Of a DNA stretch of 56,610 bases, positions 35,433-44,962 are shown in pieces (position 1 is the stretch's first letter; each line of letters opens with the position of its first letter). This DNA is from Planotetraspora thailandica. Its GTDB lineage: Bacteria > Actinomycetota > Actinomycetes > Streptosporangiales > Streptosporangiaceae. Under the pieces are notes generated by a model, which was not told the DNA's origin, ran no database searches, and was given only the letters and a program-made list of their open reading frames with translations. The DNA lies in contig NZ_BOOR01000035.1 of assembly GCF_016863335.1 (NCBI RefSeq), forward strand, positions 1 through 56,610, given 5' to 3'. The position numbers and the translations under genes were made by a program.

Positions 35433-37115
35433 TTAGAAGCGGGCGGGTTCGGAGTAGGTGCCCCATTCGGTACGGAGTACGTCGCAGATCTCCCCCAGGG
35501 TGGCCTCGGCCCTCACGGCGTCGAGCATGGGCGGGATCATGTTGGCCGTCGTCCTCGCGGCATCCGTGAGCGCGGCCAGGGCGGCGTCCACGGCGGCCTG
35601 GTCTCTCGCGGCCCGGCGTCCGGCGAGCACCCGCCGCTGTTCGAGTTCGACCTCGTGACTGATCCTGAGGATCTCCAGGGGCTCCTCGACGGTCGCGGTG
35701 TGGCAGTTCACCCCGACGATGCGCTTTTCTCCCTTTTCCAGCTTCCGCTGGTAGTCGAAGGCCGCCTCGGCGATCTCGGACATGAACCAGCCGTCCTCGA
35801 TTCCACGGAGGATGCCGGAGGTCATCGTCCCATCCGGCCCCATTTCCCGAATTTTCGTGAAAATGGCTTCGGCTTCCTCCTCCAGCCTGTCGGTCAGCGC
35901 CTCCACGTACCACGAGCCGCCGAGCGGATCGACGACGTTGACGACCTCGGTCTCCTCCATGATGACCTGCTGCGTCCTGAGGGCGATCTCCGCGGCCTTC
36001 GCCGACGGCAGCGCGAGCACCTCGTCCAGCGCGTTGGTGTGCAGCGAGTTGGTGCCGCCGAGCACGGCCGCCAGGGCCTCGATCGCCGTACGGACGACGT
36101 TGTTGTCCGGCTGCTGCGCCGTCAGGGAGACGCCCGCGGTCTGCGTGTGGAAGCGCAGCCACTGGGCCTTCTCGGTCCGGGCGCCGTACACGTCGCGCAT
36201 CCAGCGGGCCCAGATCCGCCGAGCCGCCCTGAACTTGGCGATCTCCTCGAAGAAGTCGATGTGCGCGTCGAAGAAGAACGACAGCCCGGGGGCGAAGGCG
36301 TCCACGTCCAGCCCTCGCGACAGGCCCAGCTCGACGTACCCGAACCCGTCGGCCAGGGTGAAGGCCAGCTCCTGCGCGGCCGTCGACCCTGCCTCCCTGA
36401 TGTGATAGCCGGAGACCGACAACGGCTTGTAGGCGGGGATCTCGGCGGCGCAGAACTCCATGAGGTCGCCGATGAGCCGCAGATGGGGCTCGGGGGCGAA
36501 CAGCCACTCCTTCTGCGCGATGTACTCCTTGAAGATGTCGGTCTGGAGCGTCCCGTTCAGCCGGCTCGCGGGCACGCCCTGCCGTTCGGCGGCGACGACG
36601 TACATGCAGAAGATCGGTACGGCCGGCCCGCTGATGGTCATCGACGTCGTCACGTCGCCGAGCGGGATGCCCTCGAAGAGCTGGTCCATGTCGAGCGCGG
36701 AGTCCACCGCGACGCCGCAGTGGCCCACCTCGCCGAGCGCGTGGTCGTCGTCGGAGTCGCGGCCCATCAGCGTCGGCATGTCAAAGGCGACGGACAGGCC
36801 GCCGCCCCCGGCGCCCAGGATCATCTTGTAGCGCTCGTTGGTCTGCCGGGCGTTGCCGAAACCGGCGAACTGCCGGATCGTCCAGGGCCGTCCGCGATAA
36901 CCCGTCGCGTAAAGGCCGCGAGTGAAGGGGAACTCGCCCGGCCACCCGATGCGCTCCATCCGCGGATCTTCACCGGGCGGACCGTAAACGGGGTCTACCT
37001 CCAGTCCGGAAAGCGTCCGGAATTCCCGTGTCCGTTTGAAGGCGGCGTCGTACCGCGCCTGCCAGCGAGCCCTTCCGGCCTCGTCGCCGGGGGTGTTCGC
37101 ACGCTCGGGGTCCAT
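35433..37115 (-). CDS. Acyl-CoA mutase large subunit, isobutyryl-CoA-mutase type (IcmA-like)
   Basis: A 560-residue B12-dependent mutase catalytic subunit. The substrate-binding TIM barrel is complete (TIRQFAGFGNARQTNERYK, GLSVAFDMPTLMGRDSDD, GDVTTSMTISGPA, FHTQTAGVSLTAQQPDNN, GTNSLHTNALDE) but the C-terminal B12-binding domain of classic methylmalonyl-CoA mutase is absent. The length and FDMPTLMG motif match IcmA, which pairs with a separate small B12 subunit (IcmB); none is in this window. It interconverts isobutyryl-CoA and butyryl-CoA or a similar pair. A perfect 12-bp palindrome lies upstream of its start. Confidence 0.9.
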   Translation of the reverse strand: MDPERANTPGDEAGRARWQARYDAAFKRTREFRTLSGLEVDPVYGPPGEDPRMERIGWPGEFPFTRGLYATGYRGRPWTIRQFAGFGNARQTNERYKMILGAGGGGLSVAFDMPTLMGRDSDDDHALGEVGHCGVAVDSALDMDQLFEGIPLGDVTTSMTISGPAVPIFCMYVVAAERQGVPASRLNGTLQTDIFKEYIAQKEWLFAPEPHLRLIGDLMEFCAAEIPAYKPLSVSGYHIREAGSTAAQELAFTLADGFGYVELGLSRGLDVDAFAPGLSFFFDAHIDFFEEIAKFRAARRIWARWMRDVYGARTEKAQWLRFHTQTAGVSLTAQQPDNNVVRTAIEALAAVLGGTNSLHTNALDEVLALPSAKAAEIALRTQQVIMEETEVVNVVDPLGGSWYVEALTDRLEEEAEAIFTKIREMGPDGTMTSGILRGIEDGWFMSEIAEAAFDYQRKLEKGEKRIVGVNCHTATVEEPLEILRISHEVELEQRRVLAGRRAARDQAAVDAALAALTDAARTTANMIPPMLDAVRAEATLGEICDVLRTEWGTYSEPARF

Positions 37116-37151
37116 TCAGCCTCCACCTGTCTCGGCTCCCGAGAAAAATAC

Positions 37152-37163
37152 TAGGACGTCCTA
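37152..37163. promoter_or_regulatory. Palindrome TAGGACGTCCTA upstream of the mutase gene
   Basis: A perfect 12-bp palindrome 37 bases upstream of the minus-strand mutase start. It is a good operator candidate for a dimeric regulator, or a promoter element. Nothing else strong was seen in this 217-base gap apart from TTGACA at 37269 toward the subtilase gene. Confidence 0.45.
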
Positions 37164-37332
37164 CTACCGATGCCCAACCCCGCACCTCCGGAGCACACGA
37201 AGAGTTATCCCGCCATTCCTCCAAGAACACTTTCATGTCACACGTTGGTCGCAAATCTCTCCGGATCTTTGACAAGGGCGAGAAATCTTCAAGCATGGTC
37301 AACGCCCTCTCAAAGTCCACATGGAGGTGGAT

Positions 37333-39039
37333 GTGAAGCGCGTCACAGTCGTCGTCGCTACGACCGCGGTCGTAGCTGCGACCTTGACGGCCCCGGCTCA
37401 GGCTGTCGAAACCAGGCAATCCGGAGCCAAAACCGAGTACGTCGTTCTGTACAAGGAAGGCGCGAACACCGCCCAGGCCCAAAAGGCCATCGAGGCGGCC
37501 GGCGGCACGATCGTGAAGGTCAACGCCGAAGTGGGTGTCGCCACGGTCAGCACCGCCAACGCCGGCTTCGCCGGCACGATCCAGAGCGACGCCGCCATCG
37601 CGGGCGTCGCCCGCAACCGCACGATCGGCACCGTGCCGCACGACGCGGCCGTCGCCCGCAAGGCCCAGAACAAGGTGGTCGAGCGCGAAGGCCGCGGACA
37701 CGGCTCCGTCACCAAGTGGAAGCGGAACGTCAAGGACGAGCCGCTGGCCGGCCTCCAGTGGGACATGAAGCAGATCCAGGCGGACAAGGCCCACAAGTAC
37801 GAGGAAGGCGACAAGGGCGTCCTGGTCGGCATCCTCGACACGGGCATCGACGCGTCCCACCCGGACATCGCACCCAACTTCAACAGGAAGCTGAGCCGCA
37901 ACTTCACCGTCGACCTCCCGGCCGACGCGAACGGCACCGTCATCGACGGGCCGTGCGCGAGCGACCCCGACGGATCCTGCAACGACCCCGCCGACGTGGA
38001 CGAGGACGGCCACGGCACGCACGTCGCGTCGTCGATCGCCTCGCCGATCAACGGCCTCGGCGTCGCGGGCGTCGCACCCAAGGTGAGCCTCGTCAACCTG
38101 CGGGTCGGCCAGGACTCGGGTTACTTCTTCGTTCAGCCCACCATCGACGCCCTCACCTACGCGGGCGACGTCGGCGTCGACGTGATCAACATGAGCTACT
38201 ACATCGACCCGTGGCTGTTCAACTGCGCCGACAACCCGGCCGACTCCCCCGCCGAGCAGCTGGAGCAGCGGACGATCGTCTCGGCGGTCCAGCGGGCGCT
38301 CGACTACGCACACCGGCACGGCGTGACGCTCGTGTCGGCGGCCGGCAACGGCGCAACCGACTACACCAAGACGATCGTCGACGCCTCCAGCCCCGACTTC
38401 GCCCAGGTCGCCGGTCAGCAGCCCCGTACCCGCACGATCCCGACGAGCTGCATCTCGATGCCGAGCGAGGGTGAGCACGTGATCTCGGTGTCCTCCACCG
38501 GCATCAGCACCCGCAAGTCGTACTACTCCGACTACGGCAACGGCTACATCGACGTGGCCTCGCCAGGCGGCGACGCCTACGACACCCCCGGCAACACCCG
38601 GGACGTCACCAAGGCGACGCTGTCGGCCTACCCCAAGTCGCTCGCCGTCGCCAACGGTGAGATCGACGAGAACGGCGACCCGACGGTCGACTACGTCGTG
38701 AAGGACTGCAAGGGCAAGGTCTGCGCCTACTACCAGTACCTTCAGGGCACCTCGATGGCCTCCCCCCGGGCGGCCGGCGTCGCGGCTCTGATCGTCAGCA
38801 AGTACGGCCACCGCGACCCGCACCACGGCGGCCTGACGCTCGACCCCGACGTGGTGGAGAACATCCTCAAGGGCACCGCCACCAAGAAGTCCTGCCCGAA
38901 CCCGGCCGCGTTCACCTACACGCGCATCCTGCCGACCGGTCAGACCACGACCGCGACGCACACGTGTGAGGGCACCACCTCCAACAACGGCTTCTACGGC
39001 AAGGGCATCGTGAACGCCCTCCACGCCGTGGGCCACTGA
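37333..39039 (+). CDS. Secreted S8 subtilisin-like serine protease
   Basis: A 568-residue preproenzyme. The signal peptide is about 1-24. An I9-like prodomain (about 34-110) precedes the catalytic domain, with D169 (GILDTGID), H227 (DGHGTHVAS), the oxyanion N339 (AAGNG) and S474 (GTSMASPRAAG). Long inserts with cysteine pairs and a C-terminal disulfide-rich tail follow. GTG at 37333 has GGAGG five bases upstream; the ATG at 37321 is less likely. A good terminator follows. Confidence 0.95.
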   Translation: MKRVTVVVATTAVVAATLTAPAQAVETRQSGAKTEYVVLYKEGANTAQAQKAIEAAGGTIVKVNAEVGVATVSTANAGFAGTIQSDAAIAGVARNRTIGTVPHDAAVARKAQNKVVEREGRGHGSVTKWKRNVKDEPLAGLQWDMKQIQADKAHKYEEGDKGVLVGILDTGIDASHPDIAPNFNRKLSRNFTVDLPADANGTVIDGPCASDPDGSCNDPADVDEDGHGTHVASSIASPINGLGVAGVAPKVSLVNLRVGQDSGYFFVQPTIDALTYAGDVGVDVINMSYYIDPWLFNCADNPADSPAEQLEQRTIVSAVQRALDYAHRHGVTLVSAAGNGATDYTKTIVDASSPDFAQVAGQQPRTRTIPTSCISMPSEGEHVISVSSTGISTRKSYYSDYGNGYIDVASPGGDAYDTPGNTRDVTKATLSAYPKSLAVANGEIDENGDPTVDYVVKDCKGKVCAYYQYLQGTSMASPRAAGVAALIVSKYGHRDPHHGGLTLDPDVVENILKGTATKKSCPNPAAFTYTRILPTGQTTTATHTCEGTTSNNGFYGKGIVNALHAVGH

Positions 39040-39069
39040 TCGACCCGCAGCGTCATCCGCGGTAACACA

Positions 39070-39100
39070 ACGGCCACCGCCCCCGGCGGTGGCCGTTTTT
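39070..39100 (+). terminator. Terminator after subtilase gene
   Basis: Stem ACGGCCACCGCC / GGCGGTGGCCGT with a three-base loop and TTTTT tail. Confidence 0.9.
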
Positions 39101-39101
39101 A

Positions 39102-39302
39102 TTGCGCTCGCTCCGCTCGCGCGGGCTCGGGACGCCTTCAGGCGGCTCCTTCCCTCGGCATCGTGCTTGGGCCAACCCCGAGCGCGAGGGGCGCGGCCGG
39201 GTCTGGACTGAGGAACGCCCGCAGCGAGGAACGAGCGAGGACGTGACGAGGGAAGACACGGCCTCAAAGCGCCCCGAGCCCGCGCAAGCGAAGCGAGCGC
39301 AA
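39102..39302. repeat. 201-bp element with 29-bp imperfect terminal inverted repeats
   Basis: The ends 39102-39130 and 39274-39302 are inverted copies with two mismatches (each arm runs TTGCGCTCGC... inward). Additional partial pairing continues inward (about 19 of 27 for the next stretch). The interior has no plausible gene; it is rich in GAGCGAG/CTCGCTC words. It abuts the last base before the marR stop codon and the terminator of the subtilase gene. It could be a MITE-like insertion or a large hairpin terminator. Confidence 0.6.
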
Positions 39303-39848
39303 TCAGACGCTGAAATCGCCGGCGGCGACCCTCAGGGTTTTGAGCAGGTCGAACATCGCATCCAGGTCGGCGTCGCCGTACATGCCCATGCCGAATCCGG
39401 CGTTCATCAGGTCGGCGGTGGCCCGGGCGACGACGCCACGGCCTTCTTCGGTTATGTGCGCGAGGACTCCGCGCCCGTCCCGGGGGTTGCGCATGCGCTT
39501 CACGAGCCCGGAGCGCTCCAGCCGGTCGACGGTGTTCGTCACGCTCGTCGGATGCACCATCAGGCGTTCGCCGATCTTGGACAGAGGCAGTGCGCCCGTC
39601 CTGCTGAACGTGAGCAACACAAGTGCCTCATACCGGGCGAACGTCAGATCGTACGGCTTGAGCAGTGCGTCGAGCTGCGCGAGGAGGATCTGGTGGGCCC
39701 GCATGATCGACGTGACGGCGGCCATCGCGGACGACGGGCCGAATTTCTCCCGCCAGGTTTCCGCGGCCCGCTCGATGGGGTCGAACGGCAGATTGAGAGG
39801 CCTGGCACCACCTGCCGGCAGTGGGCTTGAACTGGGCGGGAAGGACAT
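39303..39848 (-). CDS. MarR-family transcriptional regulator
   Basis: A 181-residue winged-helix regulator. The recognition region is LTFARYEALVLLTFSRTGALPLSKIGERLMVHPTSVTNTVDRLERSGLVKR-like (about 65-115), and the wing has DGRGVLAHIT. ATG at 39848 is used; the start is uncertain because no clear ribosome site is seen. It ends exactly where the inverted-repeat element begins. Targets unknown. Confidence 0.88.
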   Translation of the reverse strand: MSFPPSSSPLPAGGARPLNLPFDPIERAAETWREKFGPSSAMAAVTSIMRAHQILLAQLDALLKPYDLTFARYEALVLLTFSRTGALPLSKIGERLMVHPTSVTNTVDRLERSGLVKRMRNPRDGRGVLAHITEEGRGVVARATADLMNAGFGMGMYGDADLDAMFDLLKTLRVAAGDFSV

Positions 39849-40186
39849 GGCCCCATACGGTACCGCCACGCCGTTCGTGATCGATCCGCGTACGGTGCGT
39901 AACCGAATTCATTCCTTGACCCCAGAACTCCTACCCCAAGGGTCACGCTCCGTTATGGTTGCCACGTCAAAAGGTGAGGCGGCGGCAAACCCGGTGGCCC
40001 GGGGCGCCCGGTCTGCTAGCGGCGGACCGAGGCGAGGCCGACGGAGGATCAGCGCCAGGGGGAACGGCGTGGTCTCCTTGCCCCGCTCACACAGGCACGG
40101 GGGGTGCTTGATGGGCAGCTTGCCTGTCCCGGTGTGTAACGCGCACCGGATATCAACGATGGCGTGGCCGGCGGCCGCGCCTGGCC
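39849..40186. other. 338-base gap with a possibly structured GC-rich leader
   Basis: Between divergent marR and the membrane protein gene. From about 39974 to 40060 several stems are possible (for example GGTC...GACC around 40010-40032 and CCCGG/CCGGG around 39991-40008). A GGCAAACCCGG word at about 39985 recalls c-di-GMP-I riboswitches but the rest of that motif is missing. A 27-codon reading (40110-40194) overlaps the start of the next gene; it is probably chance. Confidence 0.3.
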
Positions 40187-41965
40187 GTGGGTAGCCACAG
40201 GGGCGTTTCACGCGAGGAGTTCAAGCACAGCACGGTCGTCACGGTGACCGTGTTGTTGGCACTTGGGCTCATCGCCGCGTGGAGCGTCCTGATTCCCGGC
40301 TTCATGAGCTGGGACGACATAGTGATGGCGGTCATCGGCTCGCTGCGGCTCACAGGCCCGGTGGCGGCCGCGTTCGCGGCGTGGGTGGCGGTGTGCAAGC
40401 ACCGCGCGGGCCGCGGCCGCGCGATGACGCCGTGGCGGGCCGTGAAGGCCCCGCTGGCGATCCTCTTGGTGGTGACCGGCTCGTTCGGCACCACGGTGCT
40501 GGTGCTCGGGTTGCGGGCGGGCCTGGGCGAGCAGCCCGGCCGGATGGTGCCCAGCGGGCTGGCGATGTGCGTCGCCTCGCTGACGCTGTACGTCGTGGTC
40601 GGCTGGATCGTGGGCTGGCTGCTGCCCGTGATCGCGACGCCGGCCGTCGCGGGTCTCGGCACCTATGTGCTGTTCACCTGGCTGGCCGGCAACTTCCGGT
40701 GGGCGGACCGGCTCGCCCCGGCGACGCGGGAGCCGTACAACCTGTTCGAGGGGATGAGCGCGACGGCTTTCACCGACCAGACGTTGTGGCTGGTCGGCCT
40801 GAGCACCGCGCTGCTGCTCGGCTGGGTGGCGCTCGTCACCGGGCGCACGCTCGCGCTGGCCGCCGCGGTCATCGCGGTGCTGGCGGCGGGCACGGGAGCG
40901 GCGAGGCTCGTCACCGAGCCGCAGACGGTGGCCGCGACCGAGCGCCTGGTCTACAGCTGCCAGGAGTGGCCGATCACCGTGTGCGTGCATCCGACGATGC
41001 GTGGCGGCCTGACCGAGCTGGTCAGCACGTTCACGACGATCGCGGCCCGGCTGGCCGGAACTCCCGCCGGCTTCAAGCGGGTGGAGCAGCACTCGCGCGG
41101 CGACGACGACACGGCCGATCCCGGGGTGGCCTTCATCCACGTCGACGACCTGGGCGACGGCTACGCCGACCGCGCGGCGACCGAGTTCCTCGACCATCTG
41201 GCCAGGCCGTGCCCGGGGATGATCGCCGCCGGTTACCGGGCCATCGTGATCGCCTGGCTGCGCAACGAGCCACTGCCCGCGGGGCCGATCCCCGAGCACC
41301 GGTACGCCGCGGTGTGGTTCTCGGAACTCACCGAGACGCAGCGGCGCGACTGGCTGCGCATGTTCTACTCCGACTTCGTGTCGTGCGGGCTGCAGAGCAG
41401 GCATTTCGGCGGTGGAGTCCGGCCGGCCGTCCCGAAGATGACCGGATATCCGGTGGGCGGCGAGCATGATTACGCGCCGGTCTATCCCGTCAACCCGAGC
41501 CCGTCCTATCCGCCCACGGCCGCACCCGTCCTGACGCCGTCGCCGACGGACGTGCCGCCCGCCCCCGCCGTGCCTCCCGGCCCCGGCCCGGTCACGACGC
41601 CCGGGCAGTCGGCCGGTCCGCAGTCGCCAGAGCCGGGGCAGTCGCCGGGCGCGGGTCAGGGACAGGACCCGGGTTCGGCTCCGGGCACGGCCCCCGAGGC
41701 GAGCGCGTCTCCGGGTCCTGGGGCCGCGCCGACGGGTCCCGGCGACCCCACCGGGCGCGACTCCCACCACGCCCGCGGATTCCGCGACGGCTCCTGGCCG
41801 GGCGGCCACCGGATCGACCCGGGCTCCGGCGGCGACTCCCAGCCGGCTCAGGATTCCCGCCGCGGCACCGATTTCCGCCCTGACCAGGAACGTCTCCCCC
41901 CAGGCCGCACGATCACGCCGCCGGACGTCCGGCAGGCCACCGGGGCGGTGCCCGGAAACCAGTGA
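40187..41965 (+). CDS. Multi-pass membrane protein with Pro-rich C-terminal tail
   Basis: A 592-residue protein. Six or so hydrophobic helices lie in residues about 17-245, then a folded domain of about 170 residues with cysteines (YSCQEWPITVCVHP, RPCPG, SCGLQ), then a long Pro/Gly/Ser-rich tail (about 430-592). The N-terminal helical part resembles ABC-2-type permease-like proteins, but no ATPase is adjacent. GTG at 40187 is weakly supported. Function unknown. Confidence 0.6.
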   Translation: MGSHRGVSREEFKHSTVVTVTVLLALGLIAAWSVLIPGFMSWDDIVMAVIGSLRLTGPVAAAFAAWVAVCKHRAGRGRAMTPWRAVKAPLAILLVVTGSFGTTVLVLGLRAGLGEQPGRMVPSGLAMCVASLTLYVVVGWIVGWLLPVIATPAVAGLGTYVLFTWLAGNFRWADRLAPATREPYNLFEGMSATAFTDQTLWLVGLSTALLLGWVALVTGRTLALAAAVIAVLAAGTGAARLVTEPQTVAATERLVYSCQEWPITVCVHPTMRGGLTELVSTFTTIAARLAGTPAGFKRVEQHSRGDDDTADPGVAFIHVDDLGDGYADRAATEFLDHLARPCPGMIAAGYRAIVIAWLRNEPLPAGPIPEHRYAAVWFSELTETQRRDWLRMFYSDFVSCGLQSRHFGGGVRPAVPKMTGYPVGGEHDYAPVYPVNPSPSYPPTAAPVLTPSPTDVPPAPAVPPGPGPVTTPGQSAGPQSPEPGQSPGAGQGQDPGSAPGTAPEASASPGPGAAPTGPGDPTGRDSHHARGFRDGSWPGGHRIDPGSGGDSQPAQDSRRGTDFRPDQERLPPGRTITPPDVRQATGAVPGNQ

Positions 41966-42051
41966 GACGCCCGTTCCCCCCGCGCCGCCGAAAGCCGCGG
42001 CGCGGGCAACCGGGATGTGAGATCGCCCCAATAGGGGGAAGATGTCCTCCC

Positions 42052-42753
42052 GTGGACCGCCAGACCCGACACCTCCCCGAGCCGGCCACGGGCCCGCTCC
42101 CCGACCAGCCTCCGGCCCGCAATCCCCGCAGAGGCTGGCGGCTTCTCGCCGGTGTCCTCTTCGTCATCCTCCTCGTCGTCGTGGGCGCACGTCTTACGTG
42201 GTCATGGCTGAACCCGCTTGGAGAGGAGACCATCGACCGCAGCGGCCCGGTGCTGTTGCAGTCGATCCAGAACCTCAGCCGGTACGAGGCCGCGACCGGC
42301 AACTTCCAGGTCATCGTCGACCTGGAGAAGGACGCCAACTTCCTGCCCGACGCCATCAAGGGCACCAGGACCCTGTTCGTCGGCGTGGGCAGCGTGGACG
42401 CCTACGTGGACTTCTCAGGCCTGTCCAAGGACGCCATCACCGTCTCCCCCGACGGCAAGACCGTGACCGTACGGCTTCCGCACGCCCAGCTCGAAAAGCC
42501 CAACCTCGACAACAAGCGTTCCTACGTCTACGCGCAGCAGCGGGGCCTTTTCGACCGGGTGTCGGACTTCCTGTCCTCCTCGTCGCAGAACCAGCAGGAG
42601 CTCTACCTGCTGGCCGAGCAGAAGATCGGGGACACGGCGGCCTCGAGCGACCTGCGCGCCCGGGCCGACCAGAACACCAAGGTCGCGCTGGAGAGCATGC
42701 TGAAGTCGCTCGGCTTCACGACCGTCGTCATCCAGTACGACGACCAGTCCTGA
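42052..42753 (+). CDS. DUF4230 family membrane-anchored protein
   Basis: A 233-residue protein: a short Pro-rich cytoplasmic N-terminus, one transmembrane helix (about 28-50, WRLLAGVLFVILLVVVGARL), and an outer domain whose LQSIQNLSRYEAATGNFQVIVDLEKD opening and LPHAQLEKPNLDNKRSYVYAQQRG match the DUF4230 pattern. Function unknown. GTG at 42052 is chosen because the N-terminus before it is translated from sequence that overlaps the upstream gene's end. Confidence 0.82.
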   Translation: MDRQTRHLPEPATGPLPDQPPARNPRRGWRLLAGVLFVILLVVVGARLTWSWLNPLGEETIDRSGPVLLQSIQNLSRYEAATGNFQVIVDLEKDANFLPDAIKGTRTLFVGVGSVDAYVDFSGLSKDAITVSPDGKTVTVRLPHAQLEKPNLDNKRSYVYAQQRGLFDRVSDFLSSSSQNQQELYLLAEQKIGDTAASSDLRARADQNTKVALESMLKSLGFTTVVIQYDDQS

Positions 42754-42806
42754 CGACCGCTCATTCCGCGCTCGGCTGAGCGGCGGGAGCCGTACAGCCC
42801 GGCCAC

Positions 42807-43766
42807 TCAGTTGAGCGCGGCGATGAGGTCGTCGGCGGCCGAATAGGGGTCGAGGCCGCCCGCGAGCAGCCGCTCCGCGAGGGAGGCGAGCCGGTCCTCC
42901 TGAGGGTCGGCGAGCCGCGACCTCAGCCGGGCGAGCACGATCGCCTCGATCTCGTCCCTGGCGCGGGCGAGTCTGCGGAAGTGGAGCTCGCCCGAGCCCT
43001 TCAGGTGGGCGGCGTGCTTGTCGAGCGCGGCCAGCAGGTCGTCGGCGCCCTCGCCCTTGGCGGCCACGGTCGTGACGATCGGCGGCCGCCAGGGCGCCTC
43101 GACGAGGGCGACCATGTTGCGCAGTTCCCGCACGGTCGCCTGGACGCCCTCCCGGTCGGCCTTGTTGACCACGAACACGTCGGCGACCTCGAGGATGCCC
43201 GCCTTGGCGGCCTGCACGCCGTCGCCCATGCCGGGGGCGAGCAGCACGAGGGTGGTGTCGGCGAGGCGCGCGACGTCCACCTCGGCCTGGCCGACGCCCA
43301 CGGTCTCGATGAGGATCACGTCGCATCCGGCGGCGTCGAGCACGCGCAACGCCTGCGGCGTCGCCCAGGCGAGCCCGCCCAGGTGGCCCCGGCTGGCCAT
43401 GCTGCGGATGAAGACCTCCGGATCGGTGGCGTGCTCCTGCATCCGCACCCGGTCGCCGAGCAGCGCGCCCCCGGTGAAGGGGCTGGAGGGGTCGACGGCG
43501 AGCACGCCCACCCGGCTTCCGCGGGCGCGGAACGCCTGGATGAGCATGCCCGTCGTCGTCGACTTGCCGACCCCGGGCGCGCCCGTCAGGCCGATGACCC
43601 GCGCGGTGTACGGCTCCCGCGTCCCGGTGGCGAGCTCCGCCATGGCCTCGCGGAGTGTGCCCGCGCGCTCGGGCGACGACACGGCATTCTCGACCAGCGA
43701 GAGCAGGCGCGCCACCGCACGGGGCCGGCCCAGCCGCGCCTCGGCGACGAGCGCCGCGACCTCCAT
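42807..43766 (-). CDS. meaB: MeaB, methylmalonyl-CoA-mutase-associated GTPase
   Basis: A 319-residue G3E GTPase that protects and reloads B12-dependent mutases. P-loop GAPGVGKST (62-70), AVDPSSPFTGGALLGDRVRM, ETVGVGQAE (switch region) and NKAD (guanine specificity) are all present. The start two bases after the thiolase stop indicates co-translation. Its partner could be the IcmA-type subunit at 35.4 kb or a mutase outside the window. Confidence 0.95.
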   Translation of the reverse strand: MEVAALVAEARLGRPRAVARLLSLVENAVSSPERAGTLREAMAELATGTREPYTARVIGLTGAPGVGKSTTTGMLIQAFRARGSRVGVLAVDPSSPFTGGALLGDRVRMQEHATDPEVFIRSMASRGHLGGLAWATPQALRVLDAAGCDVILIETVGVGQAEVDVARLADTTLVLLAPGMGDGVQAAKAGILEVADVFVVNKADREGVQATVRELRNMVALVEAPWRPPIVTTVAAKGEGADDLLAALDKHAAHLKGSGELHFRRLARARDEIEAIVLARLRSRLADPQEDRLASLAERLLAGGLDPYSAADDLIAALN

Positions 43767-43768
43767 CG

Positions 43769-44962
43769 TCAGTTTCCCGAGCCGGGGACGCGGATGATGA
43801 GGGCGTCGCCCTGGCCGCCGCCGCCGCACAGGCCGGCCGCGCCGAGGCCGCCGCCGCGGCGCTTGAGCTCGTGGGCCAGGGCCAGCACGATCCGGGCGCC
43901 GGACGCGCCGATCGGGTGACCGAGGGCGATGCCGCCGCCGTTCACGTTGATCTTGTCCATCGGGACGCCGAGCTCCTTGGCCGACTGGAGCACGACCTGG
44001 GCGAACGCCTCATTGATCTCCAGCAGGTCGAGGTCGCCCGTCGTCAGCCCCTGCTTGCCGAGCGCCTGCTTGATCGCGTTGGCCGGCTGGGACTGCAGCG
44101 AGTTGTCCGGCCCGGCCACGTTGCCGTGGGCGCCGATCTCGGCCAGCCATTCGAGGCCCAGCTCCTCGGCCTTCGCCCGCGACATGACCACGACGGCCAC
44201 GGCGCCGTCGGAGATCTGGGACGCCGACCCCGCGGTGATGGTGCCGTCCTTGCTGAAGGCGGGACGCAGCCGGGCGAGGGCCTCCACGGTCGTGTCCGCC
44301 CGGATGCCCTCGTCGGCGGAGAACTCGATCGGCTCGCCCTTACCCTGCGGCAGGGAGACGGGAACGATCTCGTCGTCGAAGACGCCGTTCTTGGTCGCCT
44401 TCGCGGCGAGCTGGTGCGAGCGGGCGGAGAACTCGTCCTGCTCCTCACGGGTGAGGCCGAGCCGCTTGTTGTGGTGCTCGGTGGACGCGCCCATCGCCAC
44501 CTGGTCGTAGGCGTCGGTGAGGCCGTCGAACGCCATCGAGTCGACGATGCCGGCGTCGCCGTACTTGACGCCCTTGCGCAGCCCGGGCAGCAGGTGGGGG
44601 GCGTTGGTCATCGACTCCATGCCTCCCGCCACGACGATGTCGAACTCGCCGGCCCTGATCAGCTGGTCGGCCAGGGCGATCGCGTCGAGGCCGGACAGGC
44701 ACACCTTGTTGATGGTGAGGGACGGCACGGTCATGGGTATGCCCGCCTTCACGGCGGCCTGACGTGACGGAATCTGCCCCGCCCCCGCCTGGAGCACCTG
44801 ACCCATGATCACGTATTGCACCTGGTCGGGGGCGACGCCGGCGCGCGACAGCGCGGCCTTGATGGCGATGCCGCCCAGCTCGACAGCGGAAAGATCGGCG
44901 AGCGAGCCCAGCAGCTTCCCGATGGGCGTGCGTGCTCCGGCGACGATGACGGAACCAGACAT
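43769..44962 (-). CDS. Acetyl-CoA acetyltransferase (thiolase)
   Basis: A 397-residue biosynthetic-type thiolase. Nucleophile C88 in [22 protein letters not shown], and the C-terminal catalytic pair in [19 protein letters not shown] and [11 protein letters not shown] are intact. It condenses or cleaves acetyl-CoA/acetoacetyl-CoA. GGAGG lies eight bases before the ATG. Gene order meaB, thiolase, mce, Scy/FilP-like gene matches what I recall of the Streptomyces scy-filP neighbourhood. Confidence 0.96.
   Translation of the reverse strand: MSGSVIVAGARTPIGKLLGSLADLSAVELGGIAIKAALSRAGVAPDQVQYVIMGQVLQAGAGQIPSRQAAVKAGIPMTVPSLTINKVCLSGLDAIALADQLIRAGEFDIVVAGGMESMTNAPHLLPGLRKGVKYGDAGIVDSMAFDGLTDAYDQVAMGASTEHHNKRLGLTREEQDEFSARSHQLAAKATKNGVFDDEIVPVSLPQGKGEPIEFSADEGIRADTTVEALARLRPAFSKDGTITAGSASQISDGAVAVVVMSRAKAEELGLEWLAEIGAHGNVAGPDNSLQSQPANAIKQALGKQGLTTGDLDLLEINEAFAQVVLQSAKELGVPMDKINVNGGGIALGHPIGASGARIVLALAHELKRRGGGLGAAGLCGGGGQGDALIIRVPGSGN

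Noticed and set aside
39985-40060. c-di-GMP-I riboswitch
   Set aside because: Only the GGCAAACC word matches; the second conserved block and the tetraloop are missing.
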